NCBI GenBank assembly: GCA_025360525.1
Contig: JANYCA010000137.1
Span: forward strand, 1-64,000
DNA from: Chitinophagaceae bacterium
Lineage (GTDB): Bacteria; Bacteroidota; Bacteroidia; Chitinophagales; Chitinophagaceae
Direction of reading: 5' to 3'
DNA: 64,000 bases
Shown: positions 56,357 through 64,000 of the stretch, piece after piece
How the letters are laid out: each line of letters opens with the position of its first letter
How positions within the stretch are numbered: position 1 is the first letter of the stretch
Translations under genes and position numbers: made by a program
Notes under the pieces: generated by a model
Told to the model about the DNA's origin: nothing
The model's database searches: none
Seen by the model: only the letters and a program-made list of their open reading frames with translations

Positions 56357-56784
56357 TGGTATTTTTTTTAAAGTTAAAAGTTTAGCGGCACACACAGGAT
56401 ATCAATTTTTAAGGAGGGACAATTTTCAGGACATTGAATACCAAGACATGCAGCATCTATAAATATATTAACCCTAAAGACTACTATATCCTGCTAAAAA
56501 ACAGTCCTTTAATTACCATTTAAAATTCATTTTCTGCTCAAAGAGAAAAAAGTAAAAAAATAGGATTAGGCGCATTGTTCGGAATTGAAAATTGGTTGCG
56601 GCCTTGAATAAAAATTTCAGCCTTTTTATTCGAAGCTTTGATTTTTTTTGTTACTTTTTTTTATCAAGAAAAAAAAGTAAGTAAAGGCTAGCCCAACTGG
56701 GTAAAATCTTTGCAAACTATAAAACAACTTTGCTTTATAGCATACTTTTTTGTAAAATTGTTTTAAACCAATAAAAATACAAAT
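56357..56784. other. Intergenic region with a TTACTTTTTTTT hairpin repeat
   Basis: About 430 bp between divergent genes. The only clear feature is the perfect 12-bp inverted repeat at 56651-56680. The 5' part (56400-56640) is AT-rich without recognised signals. Confidence 0.4.
56651..56680. repeat. Perfect hairpin repeat, TTACTT family, copy 1
   Basis: TTACTTTTTTTT (56651-56662) and AAAAAAAAGTAA (56669-56680) are perfect reverse complements around ATCAAG. Downstream is GTAAAGGCTAGCCC. The related copy at 59180-59209 also pairs TTACTT with AAGTAA and is also followed by a word containing AGGCT. Confidence 0.6.
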
Positions 56785-57276
56785 ATGATTGTTGAAGCAC
56801 TTTTGGGAGAGTTTATGCATGAAGCAGAAAACACCCGCAAATTATTAAACGCTATTCCAGACAGCGCTTTGGGTTATAAACCCAATGAAAAATCCTGGAC
56901 CACCGGGCAACTGGCCTCACATATTGCAGAAACCTACAACTGGTTTGAAGGTACTTTTACACTTGACAACATGGACATGGCCGGGTACCATTACGATAAG
57001 GGCGATATTTCGAAAGCATCGAATATTGTGGTAAAGTTTGAAGAAAACTTTAAAAGGGCCCAATCAGTTTTGGAAAATGCAAAAGATGAGGACATGTTGA
57101 AACTATGGCGCATGACGATGGATGGAAACGACCTGTTTCCTCCAATGCCAAGGATACAGGTGGTGCGGTCATTTTTATTCAATCATCTTTACCATCACCG
57201 GGGCGAAATGGTAGTCTATTTAAGAGCCACCGGAAATAAAGTACCCGGCTTATTTGGCCCTGCCGGAGATTTTTAA
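56785..57276 (+). CDS. DinB family protein
   Basis: A 163-aa four-helix-bundle protein of the DinB/YfiT-like superfamily. Metal-binding His residues are visible: His in GQLASHIAETYNWF (helix 2) and the pair in FNHLYHHRGEMVVYLR (helix 4). Members include thiol-dependent transferases (bacillithiol or mycothiol S-transferases) and proteins of unknown action. The length and the pattern SALGYKPNEKSWTTGQL are standard. It converges with the acyl-CoA ligase gene. Confidence 0.91.
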   Translation: MIVEALLGEFMHEAENTRKLLNAIPDSALGYKPNEKSWTTGQLASHIAETYNWFEGTFTLDNMDMAGYHYDKGDISKASNIVVKFEENFKRAQSVLENAKDEDMLKLWRMTMDGNDLFPPMPRIQVVRSFLFNHLYHHRGEMVVYLRATGNKVPGLFGPAGDF

Positions 57277-57356
57277 TTAAGGTATCTACCTGTAATTTGG
57301 CATAACGGATATTAGCCCTGCTTTGGCGATAAGTATAAGTTGATGCAAAGCTTTGC

Positions 57357-57393
57357 AACAGGCAGCAATCGTATAGGTTGCTGCCTGTTTCTT
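57357..57393. terminator. Bidirectional terminator between dinB-like and acyl-CoA ligase genes
   Basis: AACAGGCAGCAA (57357-57368) and TTGCTGCCTGTT (57378-57389) form a perfect 12-bp stem with a 9-nt loop. TCTTT follows on the plus side. The 12-bp palindrome GCAAAGCTTTGC lies directly before it (57345-57356). Both flanking genes converge on it. Confidence 0.85.
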
Positions 57394-59024
57394 TACGATG
57401 TCAATTCACCTGCTGCATACATCCTGCGTAATTCTTTTTTATCAAATTTACCCACACTTGTTTTTGGTATTTGTGGTACTGCAATAAAATGATCGGGTAC
57501 CTGGTAATGAGCAAAATCTTTTAACAGAAGTTCCCTGAAGCTTTGTGCTTGCATGTCGGCATCTTTTCTAAGTACAACGCAGGCCAGCGGACGTTCCTGC
57601 CACCGTTCGTCTGGTATGGCAATAACACAGGCTTCACTTACCGCCGTATGCGCCATCAGTGCAACTTCCAGCGCTACACTCGAAATCCATTCGCCCCCGC
57701 TTTTAATTAAATCTTTGGTGCGGTCGGTTATCTGCAAATATCTATTACTATCCATCGTGGCAACATCACCTGTTTTAAACCAGCCATCAGCCGAAAAATA
57801 GGGGCTGTTATCTTCCACTTTATAATAGCCGTCAATTACCCATGCCCCACGTACCTGTAGTTCTCCTGCTGTTACTCCATCCTTAGGTGCAACACTGCCA
57901 TCTTCCAAAATAATACGTACTTCTGCCCCCGGTAATTCAATCCCTTGCTTTGCCAGTATTTTATATTGCTCTTCTTTTGATAAGGAATCGTGTATTGGCT
58001 GCAGCCGGCTTGCAGTTACCAGTGGCGAAGTCTCCGTCATGCCCCAGGCGTGAATGCCTGAAATGCTAAAATCTTTGTCGAATGCTTTTATAAGACTTAT
58101 GGGCAATGCCGAACCTCCCACCATATATTTTTTAAGGGTGATTGGTTGTAAAGAAGGATTGTTTTTTAGTACTTCGTAGATGCCCATCCAGATGGTGGGT
58201 ACGCCGGTAGCAAGTGTAACTTTTTCCTGCTGCATCAACTCAATTAAAGTAGCCGGCTGCAAATGACAGGAAGGTAAAATCATATCGGCACCAGCCATTA
58301 CACATACAAAAGGAAAACCCCACCCCAGCACATGAAACTGTGGCACCACCAGCAATACTTTATCCCACATACCAATATTGGCAGCATTGGGTGTTATTAA
58401 AACCTGTGCATGTAAATAAACGGACCGGTGACTATACACAACAGCTTTGGGTGCCCCTGTTGTGCCGCTGGTATAGCAAATAGCACAGGCGTCATTTTCA
58501 TCCATTTCCATCCACTCAAAATCATCAGCAGCATTTTGGAGCAGTGTTTCATACTGTATGGTATTGGGTAATGTGGTAACAAAACCAGCAGGCGCATTCA
58601 ACAATATAAACCATTTAACCAATGGTGTAAGTGCAGCTATTTTTTCAAAAAAAGGAACTAGTGTAGCGTCAATAAAAATCACTTTATCTTCCGAATGATT
58701 TACAATATATTCTACCTGATCGGCGGAAAGCCGGATGTTGAGCGGATGACAAACAGCGCCTGCACCGGGAATGGCGTAGTACAATTCTATGTGCTGGTAA
58801 TGATTCCAGGCAAAGCTGGCTACTTTATCTCCCGGCTGTATATTTAATTGATGCACCAATGCATGCGCCAGTTTTTTTGAGCGAAGGTACATATCATGAA
58901 AACTGTACTGGTGGCGGCTGCCATCGGGAAGCCTTGTAATAATTTCCTTGTGTGGAAATACCCGGTTACCAAATTCAATAATGGCATTGGTTGTAAGCGG
59001 GTAGTGCATCATTTGTCCTTTCAT
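57393..59024 (-). CDS. Long-chain fatty acid--CoA ligase-like AMP-binding enzyme
   Basis: A 543-aa adenylate-forming enzyme that activates a fatty or other carboxylic acid with ATP and CoA. The P-loop is ICYTSGTTGAPKAVVYSH; the A5 region is AWGMTETSPLV, A7 is YYKVEDNSPYFSADGWFKTGDVA, A8 is LQITDRTKDLIKSGGEWIS, and the catalytic Lys is in TSVGKFDKKELR near the C-terminus. The set matches medium/long-chain acyl-CoA synthetases. The start at 59024 (MKGQMM) is chosen; a longer in-frame start at 59078 adds 18 residues unlike the family. No beta-oxidation genes are adjacent. Confidence 0.92.
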   Translation of the reverse strand: MKGQMMHYPLTTNAIIEFGNRVFPHKEIITRLPDGSRHQYSFHDMYLRSKKLAHALVHQLNIQPGDKVASFAWNHYQHIELYYAIPGAGAVCHPLNIRLSADQVEYIVNHSEDKVIFIDATLVPFFEKIAALTPLVKWFILLNAPAGFVTTLPNTIQYETLLQNAADDFEWMEMDENDACAICYTSGTTGAPKAVVYSHRSVYLHAQVLITPNAANIGMWDKVLLVVPQFHVLGWGFPFVCVMAGADMILPSCHLQPATLIELMQQEKVTLATGVPTIWMGIYEVLKNNPSLQPITLKKYMVGGSALPISLIKAFDKDFSISGIHAWGMTETSPLVTASRLQPIHDSLSKEEQYKILAKQGIELPGAEVRIILEDGSVAPKDGVTAGELQVRGAWVIDGYYKVEDNSPYFSADGWFKTGDVATMDSNRYLQITDRTKDLIKSGGEWISSVALEVALMAHTAVSEACVIAIPDERWQERPLACVVLRKDADMQAQSFRELLLKDFAHYQVPDHFIAVPQIPKTSVGKFDKKELRRMYAAGELTS

Positions 59025-59442
59025 AACAGCATATTTAGGTTTTATAAAAACGCTTATACATATTTTAGAATAATCCATAGCAGTATAAATTCAACCAATA
59101 GCTGCCTACAAAACTGCTAATACAATTAAAGAACAATTAATTTTAGACCGCAAAAGCTTAACCAGATAATAGACTCCATTTACTTCTTTGTCATGATGCA
59201 AAGAAGTAACAAGAAAGATCTAGGCTTCATAAAAAAGACTACAAATTTGAATGTCTGGCTAAAATGAAATTAGCTCGAACTTCAATATTTGGCCCGGCTT
59301 TAGTGCAACCTACGGGCAAAATGCAATTCCTGTCATCTGTAACAACAATTTCATTTCTTAATGCCAAACTTTCAAATTTTCTTAACGTCTTTTTTGTGAG
59401 GCCGAAAAAGAGTAGGCTGCATATGTTTGTTATCCTATAATA
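59025..59442. other. Intergenic region with a second TTACTT hairpin
   Basis: About 418 bp between two minus-strand genes, holding the hairpin repeat at 59180-59209 and otherwise no recognised feature. Confidence 0.4.
59180..59238. repeat. TTACTT-family hairpin repeat, copy 2
   Basis: TTACTTCTTTG (59180-59190) and CAAAGAAGTAA (59199-59209) form a perfect 11-bp stem around TCATGATG. The following CAAGAAAGATCTAGGCTTC has the AGGCT word also found after copy 1. Such TTACTT...AAGTAACAA elements recall intergenic repeats I associate with Bacteroidota genomes. Confidence 0.6.
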
Positions 59443-60267
59443 TTAAATAACAATCAATGGATTATTTTGCAATTCCTGTACGATAATTTCGTCACCCACC
59501 TGCACAATTCCTTTGCCCTGGTGCAACAGGTTTTGTCCAAAATAAACATTGTTATTTTTTCTGCGATATAAGGCAAGTGTTTTTAATGGCTCTTTGGCAA
59601 TGACACCATTATCCTGGTTGATGGTAGTAATCTGGCATCTTGAACTAAGTTTAACGCCATAGAAATTAATACCATTTATAGTAACATGTTTTAGACAGTC
59701 TTCAATAAAAGCCCGCCCGCCTGTAAATACAATATTTGGTCTAAAACGGTTCATGGGCAAAGGTTCGGTTAAACGGTCATTCAAATCGTCGAGCGATGGT
59801 TGCCCGATTAACAGGAAAGGATAGCCGTCCGATAAACTGTTAATCTCATTATTAAAAGCATAAGCTTCTTCCACTTTTCGATTGCTGGTATCCGGCATAA
59901 ATACTAACCTGCAGGGAATGGAAAGCATACTGGAAAACCACTGATTTGCCTTATCACTTACAAACTGAACCAGGCAGGTATCATTCCATATTTGTGCCAT
60001 CGCCGTTGCATTTGTCGCCGGCACAAAAGGTATGCTGATGGCATCGCCTGTTATTTTATGTTGCACACTTAAGCCATCTGCCGCTATCGATACCTGTAGC
60101 AATGCCATTTCAGGAAATGCCCTTTGTGTAATAAAATTATGCTGCTCATCTACCAGCATCCATCTTCTGTCGTATTGAAAACCTCTATCGGTAACCGTTG
60201 CTGAAGACAAGGCAGTACCGCCCAACGATTTGATAGGATAAATAAATAATTCACTGACTGTAAGCAT
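59443..60267 (-). CDS. MOSC domain protein (YcbX-like)
   Basis: A 274-aa protein with an N-terminal MOSC beta-barrel (LTVSELFIYPIKSLGGTAL, then FQYDRRWMLVDEQHNFITQR) and a C-terminal MOSC domain (MNRFRPNIVFTGGRAFIED, then SRCQITTINQDNGV and FGQNLLHQGKGIVQVGDEI). MOSC proteins such as YcbX and mARC use molybdenum cofactor, often to reduce N-hydroxylated compounds; the Cys of SRCQITT is the expected Mo ligand. A -7 element TATCTTTA ends 4 nt before the ATG. The first 60 bases of the gene and its upstream region are duplicated at 62168-62270. Confidence 0.9.
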   Translation of the reverse strand: MLTVSELFIYPIKSLGGTALSSATVTDRGFQYDRRWMLVDEQHNFITQRAFPEMALLQVSIAADGLSVQHKITGDAISIPFVPATNATAMAQIWNDTCLVQFVSDKANQWFSSMLSIPCRLVFMPDTSNRKVEEAYAFNNEINSLSDGYPFLLIGQPSLDDLNDRLTEPLPMNRFRPNIVFTGGRAFIEDCLKHVTINGINFYGVKLSSRCQITTINQDNGVIAKEPLKTLALYRRKNNNVYFGQNLLHQGKGIVQVGDEIIVQELQNNPLIVI

Positions 60268-60311
60268 AACTTAAAGATAATAATTCGAATGACATCTATT
60301 AGTTGATATTT
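60208..60311. repeat. Left copy of a 100-bp direct repeat (5' end of MOSC gene)
   Basis: The first 60 bases of the MOSC gene plus about 45 bp upstream match 62168-62270 closely in the same orientation. By eye about 85-90% of bases agree, including GTACCGCCCAA, AATAAATAATTCACT and TAATTCGAATGACAT. Confidence 0.82.
60272..60279 (-). promoter_or_regulatory. -7 promoter element abutting the MOSC gene
   Basis: TATCTTTA on the minus strand is 4 nt before the ATG at 60267. It fits TAnnTTTG except for the last base. In the duplicated copy the same spot reads TGTCTTTA. Confidence 0.42.
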
Positions 60312-60590
60312 AAACGTCCTATGATTGTGTATTAGATTGGCACGTTAAAAAAAGTAGTTGAGGTGCAATAGCTAAGTGAACAAGTTACCGTCAACTGTTG
60401 AGGTAACAGTACAGCAGGCTACAGGCTTTATTCAAATTAAAAATCTTGATACAATTAAATTTGAAGTAACGGATATTGCTAAAATAATTAAAGCAATAGT
60501 TGTTGAATTGTTAACAGCCTTCCACTGGTACTGCTGTAATAACAGTATTGACTATTTTTAACGCTCAAATGATAAAGGATAAATAAAACT

Positions 60591-61031
60591 ATGAAAACCC
60601 TGGCACTCCTATTATGCTGCTTTATAGCAATATCTTCTACTCCCTGGCAACCTGATTTTGAAAAAGCAAACCAACTTGCAAAAGAAAAACATCAACTGAT
60701 TTTATTGAATTTCTCCGGCTCTGATTGGTGCGGCCCCTGTATGCGAATGCGAAAAGAGATTTTTGAAAGTGATGCATTTGTAAAAATGGCCGATACAACA
60801 CTTGTATTGTTGAATGCAGATTTTCCAAGAACCAAGAAGAACCAGTTAAGTCAAGACAAGATAAAACAGAATGAGCAATTGGCCGACAAGTACAACAGTG
60901 AAGGCAAATTTCCATATACAGTGTTGATAGATTCCAAAGGCAAAGTAATAAATTCATGGGATGGCCTGCCGGATGAAAATGCCGAACAATTTTCAAAGCG
61001 GGTAAAGAGTATTTGTGATGCAAATAAGTAA
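60591..61031 (+). CDS. Secreted thioredoxin-family protein
   Basis: A 146-aa periplasmic thioredoxin-like protein. A signal peptide (1 to about 17, MKTLALLLCCFIAISS) precedes a thioredoxin fold with active site SDWCGPCMRMR (Cys47, Cys50), the cis-Pro region KFPYTVLIDSKGKV and a C-terminal helix. It may reduce disulfides or protein cysteines in the periplasm. It overlaps the apbE gene by 14 bases (ATG 61018), an arrangement typical for coupled translation. Thioredoxin-like genes next to apbE are known in Bacteroidota in clusters that continue with DUF4266/DUF3570 genes; none follows here, because an insertion-sequence fragment does. Confidence 0.88.
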   Translation: MKTLALLLCCFIAISSTPWQPDFEKANQLAKEKHQLILLNFSGSDWCGPCMRMRKEIFESDAFVKMADTTLVLLNADFPRTKKNQLSQDKIKQNEQLADKYNSEGKFPYTVLIDSKGKVINSWDGLPDENAEQFSKRVKSICDANK

Positions 61032-61782
61032 TGCAGGTATACTTACTGAATACAAAAGAACAACCCGGTTAATGGGTAATTCTTTTGAAATTACTGTTGT
61101 GGCTGATGAGGAAGCCTGGGCGCAGGATAAAATTGATATGGCCGCTGCAGAAATAAAAAGGATAGAAAAACTGTTCACCACTTTTGATGAAAACAGCCAG
61201 ACTAACCAGGTTAACAGCCAGGCAGGCATCAGGGCTGTTAAGGTAGATATAGAAGTATTTGAGCTAATCCAACGTTCACTCAGCATTTCAGCCATTACAG
61301 ATGGCGCTTTCGATATTACCTATGGATCGGTTGATAAACGCCTTTGGAATTTCGACCAGACAATGGATTCATTGCCCGATGAAACTACGGCGACACAAAT
61401 GGTAAGGTTAATCAATTATCGCAATGTTATATTGAATGAAAATGATTGCAGCGTAATGCTCAAAGAAAAAGGCATGCGCATTGGCTTTGGTGGTATTGGA
61501 AAAGGCTATGCGGCTGAAATGGCAAAGGCATTGCTAAAGAAAGAGGGCGTTGAAAGTGGTATCGTAAATGCTTCTGGCGACCTCACCGTATGGGGTTATC
61601 AACCCAATAATAAACCTTGGACAATTGGTATTGCCAATCCAGATAATGCTCACCTACCCTTCTCTTACATGAACCTTACAGACATGGCAGTGGCTACATC
61701 CGGTAATTATGAAAAGTATATAGGGCTTGCTCAACAACTCGGCCAGGCCAATATTTTAAAAAAGCTTGTTTCTTTTTTATAG
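61018..61782 (+). pseudogene. apbE: FAD:protein FMN transferase (ApbE), 3'-truncated by mobile-element debris
   Basis: The first roughly 235 residues are a good ApbE: TRLMGNSFEITVVA, EKLFTTFDENSQTNQVN, DGAFDITYG, GFGGIGKGYAAEMAKALL, and ASGDLTVWGYQPNNKPWTIGI. The family would go on with the His- and Asp-bearing C-terminal part (SGNYEKY followed by a region with H-x-I-D/N-P). Here SGNYEKY is followed by about 17 unrelated residues (IGLAQQLGQANILKKL) and a stop, where the insertion-sequence fragment lies. The C-terminal Mg/FAD-binding part, about 90 residues, is lost. ApbE attaches FMN covalently to periplasmic proteins; this copy is probably inactive. Confidence 0.85.
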
Positions 61783-62168
61783 AGGATAAATTTTATCCAT
61801 CCAAAAAGTACAGCATATTTATCCAATATTAGAGACACAAGTGCCTGCCTCGAAATCTTTACGAGGTTTACCACTAAAGCTATTGAAGCAATCCACGATT
61901 CGCTGGTTTGTTTAAGTTTGGCGTTGATGTTGTCCAGTCCATAAGTAATTTTTGCTTGTTCAAACTTACCTTCTATCGGGTTGCGCTCGCCAGGACTTAG
62001 GTGCACTGCCACTGCCTTTGACGATGGCCGTCCTAAGGGTTTGGCAATTAGTTTTATTCCCTTTTCTTTAAGTTGTTTTTTGTTATCACGGGTGCAATAT
62101 ATCTGATCTGCCAGCACCACGGCTGGATAAAAGCCAAAGCGGCCTTTATACTTTTCTACGGTGTGGGC
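61731..62168 (-). pseudogene. C-terminal fragment of an IS5/IS1182-type transposase
   Basis: A minus-strand frame with the end of a DDE transposase. From the open frame that begins near 62168: HTVEKYKGRFGFYPAVVLADQIYCTRDN, then IKLIAKPLGRPSSK, GERNPIEGKFEQAKITYGLDNI, TSESWIASIALVVNLVKI. The Asp in LADQIY and the Glu in RNPIEGKF are the second and third catalytic acidic residues; the first, with the N-terminal two thirds, is missing. No intact terminal inverted repeats were recognised. The fragment joins the apbE truncation on one side and the MOSC 5' copy on the other. Confidence 0.8.
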
Positions 62169-62270
62169 AAGGTAGTACCGCCCAATGATTTGACTGGATA
62201 AATAAATAATTCACTTACTTGAAGCATAGATTAAAGACAATAATTCGAATGACATTAGTAATTGATATTT
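62168..62270 (-). pseudogene. Duplicated 5' end of the MOSC gene, truncated
   Basis: From ATG at 62225-62227 the minus strand reads MLQVSELFIYPVKSLGGTTL, then PTP and a stop. This matches the first 20 residues of the MOSC protein at 60267 (MLTVSELFIYPIKSLGGTAL). The bases before the ATG also match. Beyond residue 20 the sequence belongs to the transposase fragment. Confidence 0.85.
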
Positions 62271-62899
62271 TGGCAGAGATCAGAAGGATTAATGCTTAGT
62301 GCTTTTTGATAGTTATTTTTAACAGTAGTTTTATTACCGGGGTTAAAGTAATAGTTGCCCCAGCGGCTAGAAGATTAGGAAATATTTATTACGACAGTTT
62401 TTAAAATGGCTTTTACTGGCTCCTTATCTTTTTTAATAAAATACATTTGTTTTGTAAACCCTGCAGAATAATCTTGCTACCAAAATTTAAAAAATCTTCT
62501 ATATAATTTCTATTATTATTTGCGATGGTTTCTGTTTTTCCTTACCTTGTAGTCAAATTGACTAGTAGATTGATCTTCCTTAATTATCCAATAAAGGAAA
62601 ATGATGCCATAGAACAAAAGTTAAGCTGTAAAAAAATTATTTCAACGATTACATCATCACTGTAAACTTACTTATAAGGTATCTATTTTTTTTTATAGTT
62701 AATAAGCAAGTAGTTTGGGGAGGGTTACCGTTGAAACAACTACAGGACCATCCTGTTCACCGGATATTTTCACATTTGTGATGTTTTGCTTTACTAGAAA
62801 CCTTTTTATTTAACCGCCCTCATTTTTACTACGACTAATTGCAGCAAGGTTCATAAATGAATCAGGTAACAATTTTCCAACACTTAAAATAATAATATT
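62271..62899. other. Gene-free region upstream of the GH10 xylanase
   Basis: 629 bp, AT-rich. No ORF with family features, hairpin or repeat was recognised. The xylanase promoter should lie here, but no TAnnTTTG or TGGCAT element at a convincing distance was found. Confidence 0.4.
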
Positions 62900-64000
62900 A
62901 TGACATTTAAGAAGAAATTATGCCTCGGTATAATCAACTTTTGTGTATTGATGACGGGCTGTACAGGGAGTAAAAAAAGCGCAGCCGATTCCTCCTCATT
63001 AAAAGATTTGTATAAAAGTGATTTCCTTATTGGAACAGCAATGAATGTAGAACAAATTGAAGAAAAGGAGCCAAAGGCTGCAGCACTGATACCTGCAGAA
63101 TTTAACGCTATTACTGCTGAAAATATAATGAAATGTGAAGTAATTCATCCTGGCTGGGACCGTTATAACTTTGATCTGGCTGATAAGTTTGTTGCATATG
63201 GTAAACGTAAAAATATGTTCATAATTGGACATAATTTAATATGGCACAGCCAACTGGCTCCATTTGTAAGTGAAATACAAAGTAGCGACTCATTCATGTT
63301 GTTTATGACTAACCACATTAACGCTGTAGCGGGAAGATATGCTGGCAAAGTAAACGGATGGGATGTGGTAAATGAAGCATTGAATGAAGATGGCAGCATG
63401 CGTAATTCAATCTTCCTGGAAAAACTGGGTGAGGATTATGTAACCAAAGCTTTTGAACTAGCTGCAAAAGCAGCTCCTAACACTGAGCTTTATTACAACG
63501 ATTATAATATTGAGCAGCCGCAAAAACGGGCAGGGGCAATTAGACTAATTAAAAAAATACAAGCTGCCGGGGTTAGAATAGATGGTGTAGGCATCCAGGG
63601 GCACTGGAGTATCAACAAATTACCTCTTGAAGATTTGGAAAAAAGTATCAAGGAATTTGCTAAGCTGGGATTGAAAGTGATGATTACTGAATTAGATGTT
63701 ACCGTATTACCCAATCCATGGGATTTAAAAGGTGCAGATGTGAATCAAAATTTTGAAGGCGACTCTGCAATGAATCCTTATCCTTCCAACATATCTGACT
63801 CTGCAGATACTAAACTTGCACTGTATTATGAAAGCCTGTTCAAACTCTTTTTAAAATATACTGACAACATCAGCAGGGTTACATTTTGGGGAGTGAATGA
63901 TGGCCAATCATGGCTTAATAACTGGCCAATAAAAAACAGGACCAATTATCCTTTGTTGTTTGATAAAAATTTCAATAAAAAATCAGCCTATGAAAAAGTA
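62900..64000 (+). CDS. GH10 endo-1,4-beta-xylanase lipoprotein, 3' end outside window
   Basis: The first 367 residues of a glycoside hydrolase family 10 xylanase; the frame is open at base 64000. A lipoprotein signal ends in LMTGC (Cys21). The TIM-barrel motifs are complete up to strand 8: GHNLIWHSQ, WDVVNEAL with acid/base Glu159, YYNDYNIE, GIQGHWSI, MITELDVTV with nucleophile Glu264, and VTFWGVNDGQSWLNNWP. It cleaves xylan main chains retaining anomeric configuration. Single-domain GH10 proteins end within a few residues of this point (LLFDKNFNKKSAYEKV), so the gene may stop just outside. No SusC/SusD pair is within the window. Confidence 0.94.
   Translation, partial: MTFKKKLCLGIINFCVLMTGCTGSKKSAADSSSLKDLYKSDFLIGTAMNVEQIEEKEPKAAALIPAEFNAITAENIMKCEVIHPGWDRYNFDLADKFVAYGKRKNMFIIGHNLIWHSQLAPFVSEIQSSDSFMLFMTNHINAVAGRYAGKVNGWDVVNEALNEDGSMRNSIFLEKLGEDYVTKAFELAAKAAPNTELYYNDYNIEQPQKRAGAIRLIKKIQAAGVRIDGVGIQGHWSINKLPLEDLEKSIKEFAKLGLKVMITELDVTVLPNPWDLKGADVNQNFEGDSAMNPYPSNISDSADTKLALYYESLFKLFLKYTDNISRVTFWGVNDGQSWLNNWPIKNRTNYPLLFDKNFNKKSAYEKV

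Noticed and set aside
60376..60561. 61-aa open frame upstream of the thioredoxin gene
   Set aside because: No ribosome binding site or family features, and within a rearranged region. Could be a remnant, but I cannot support it.
62900..64000. Polysaccharide utilisation locus around the xylanase
   Set aside because: No SusC/SusD pair, sensor or other xylan genes are visible inside the window; it may continue beyond the right edge.

Overview
The window looks like a chromosome segment of an AT-rich, non-pathogenic-looking member of the Bacteroidota, most likely Chitinophagaceae or a close relative. The evidence is: at least six very large secreted proteins ending in type IX secretion (T9SS) type A sorting domains; -7 promoter elements of the Bacteroidota form TAnnTTTG, several lying right against start codons; and family markers common in this phylum (a SMUG2/DUF4918 glycosylase, DUF6580, choice-of-anchor J lipoproteins, SprB-like repeats). 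No rRNA, tRNA, CRISPR array or prophage was seen. The genus is inference.

Layout. 1-1.25 kb: 3' part of an acyltransferase-3 gene, then an intergenic stretch of paired hairpin repeats. 1.25-14.4 kb: mostly housekeeping genes (S9 peptidase, methylcrotonyl-CoA-type carboxylase beta subunit, two tandem choice-of-anchor J lipoproteins, a YiiX-like lipoprotein next to rnhA, DUF6580 membrane protein, YraN, YkgJ-type Fe-S/Zn cluster protein, xerD, GT2 glycosyltransferase, DnaQ-like exonuclease, mnmE). 14.4-21.6 kb: a 1163-aa T9SS surface protein, an SDR, a DUF1345 membrane protein and a ModF/PhrA-like double ABC ATPase. 22.1-33.8 kb: three tandem paralogous secreted parallel beta-helix proteins, each with its own terminator and a near-identical sigma-54-like -24/-12 element about 290-310 nt before the start. 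34-48 kb: CocE-type hydrolase, J-domain membrane protein, T9SS purple-acid-phosphatase-like protein, SMUG2 glycosylase, SGNH-like plus MBOAT O-acyltransferase pair, NTF2-like, DoxX, a second acyltransferase-3, and small orphan proteins. 48.2-54.3 kb: a 2033-aa T9SS autotransporter-repeat adhesin with two long G tracts. 54.7-60.3 kb: M1 peptidase, DinB, acyl-CoA ligase, MOSC protein. 60.6-62.3 kb: a thioredoxin-apbE pair in which apbE is cut off by a decayed insertion-sequence fragment, itself joined to a duplicated 5' end of the MOSC gene. 62.9 kb to the end: a lipoprotein GH10 xylanase running off the window.

The most interesting pattern is regulatory. The same TGGCAT-N5-TTG element sits 280-307 nt upstream of all three beta-helix genes and of the unlinked phosphatase-like T9SS gene, which suggests a sigma-54-controlled set of surface or secreted proteins with unusually long 5' leaders. 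Together with domain swapping among the beta-helix paralogs, a C-terminal module shared by the two giant T9SS proteins, poly-G tracts and intergenic hairpin repeat families, it makes this window rich in variable cell-surface functions. All functional statements are from reading the sequence and family knowledge; no search was run.
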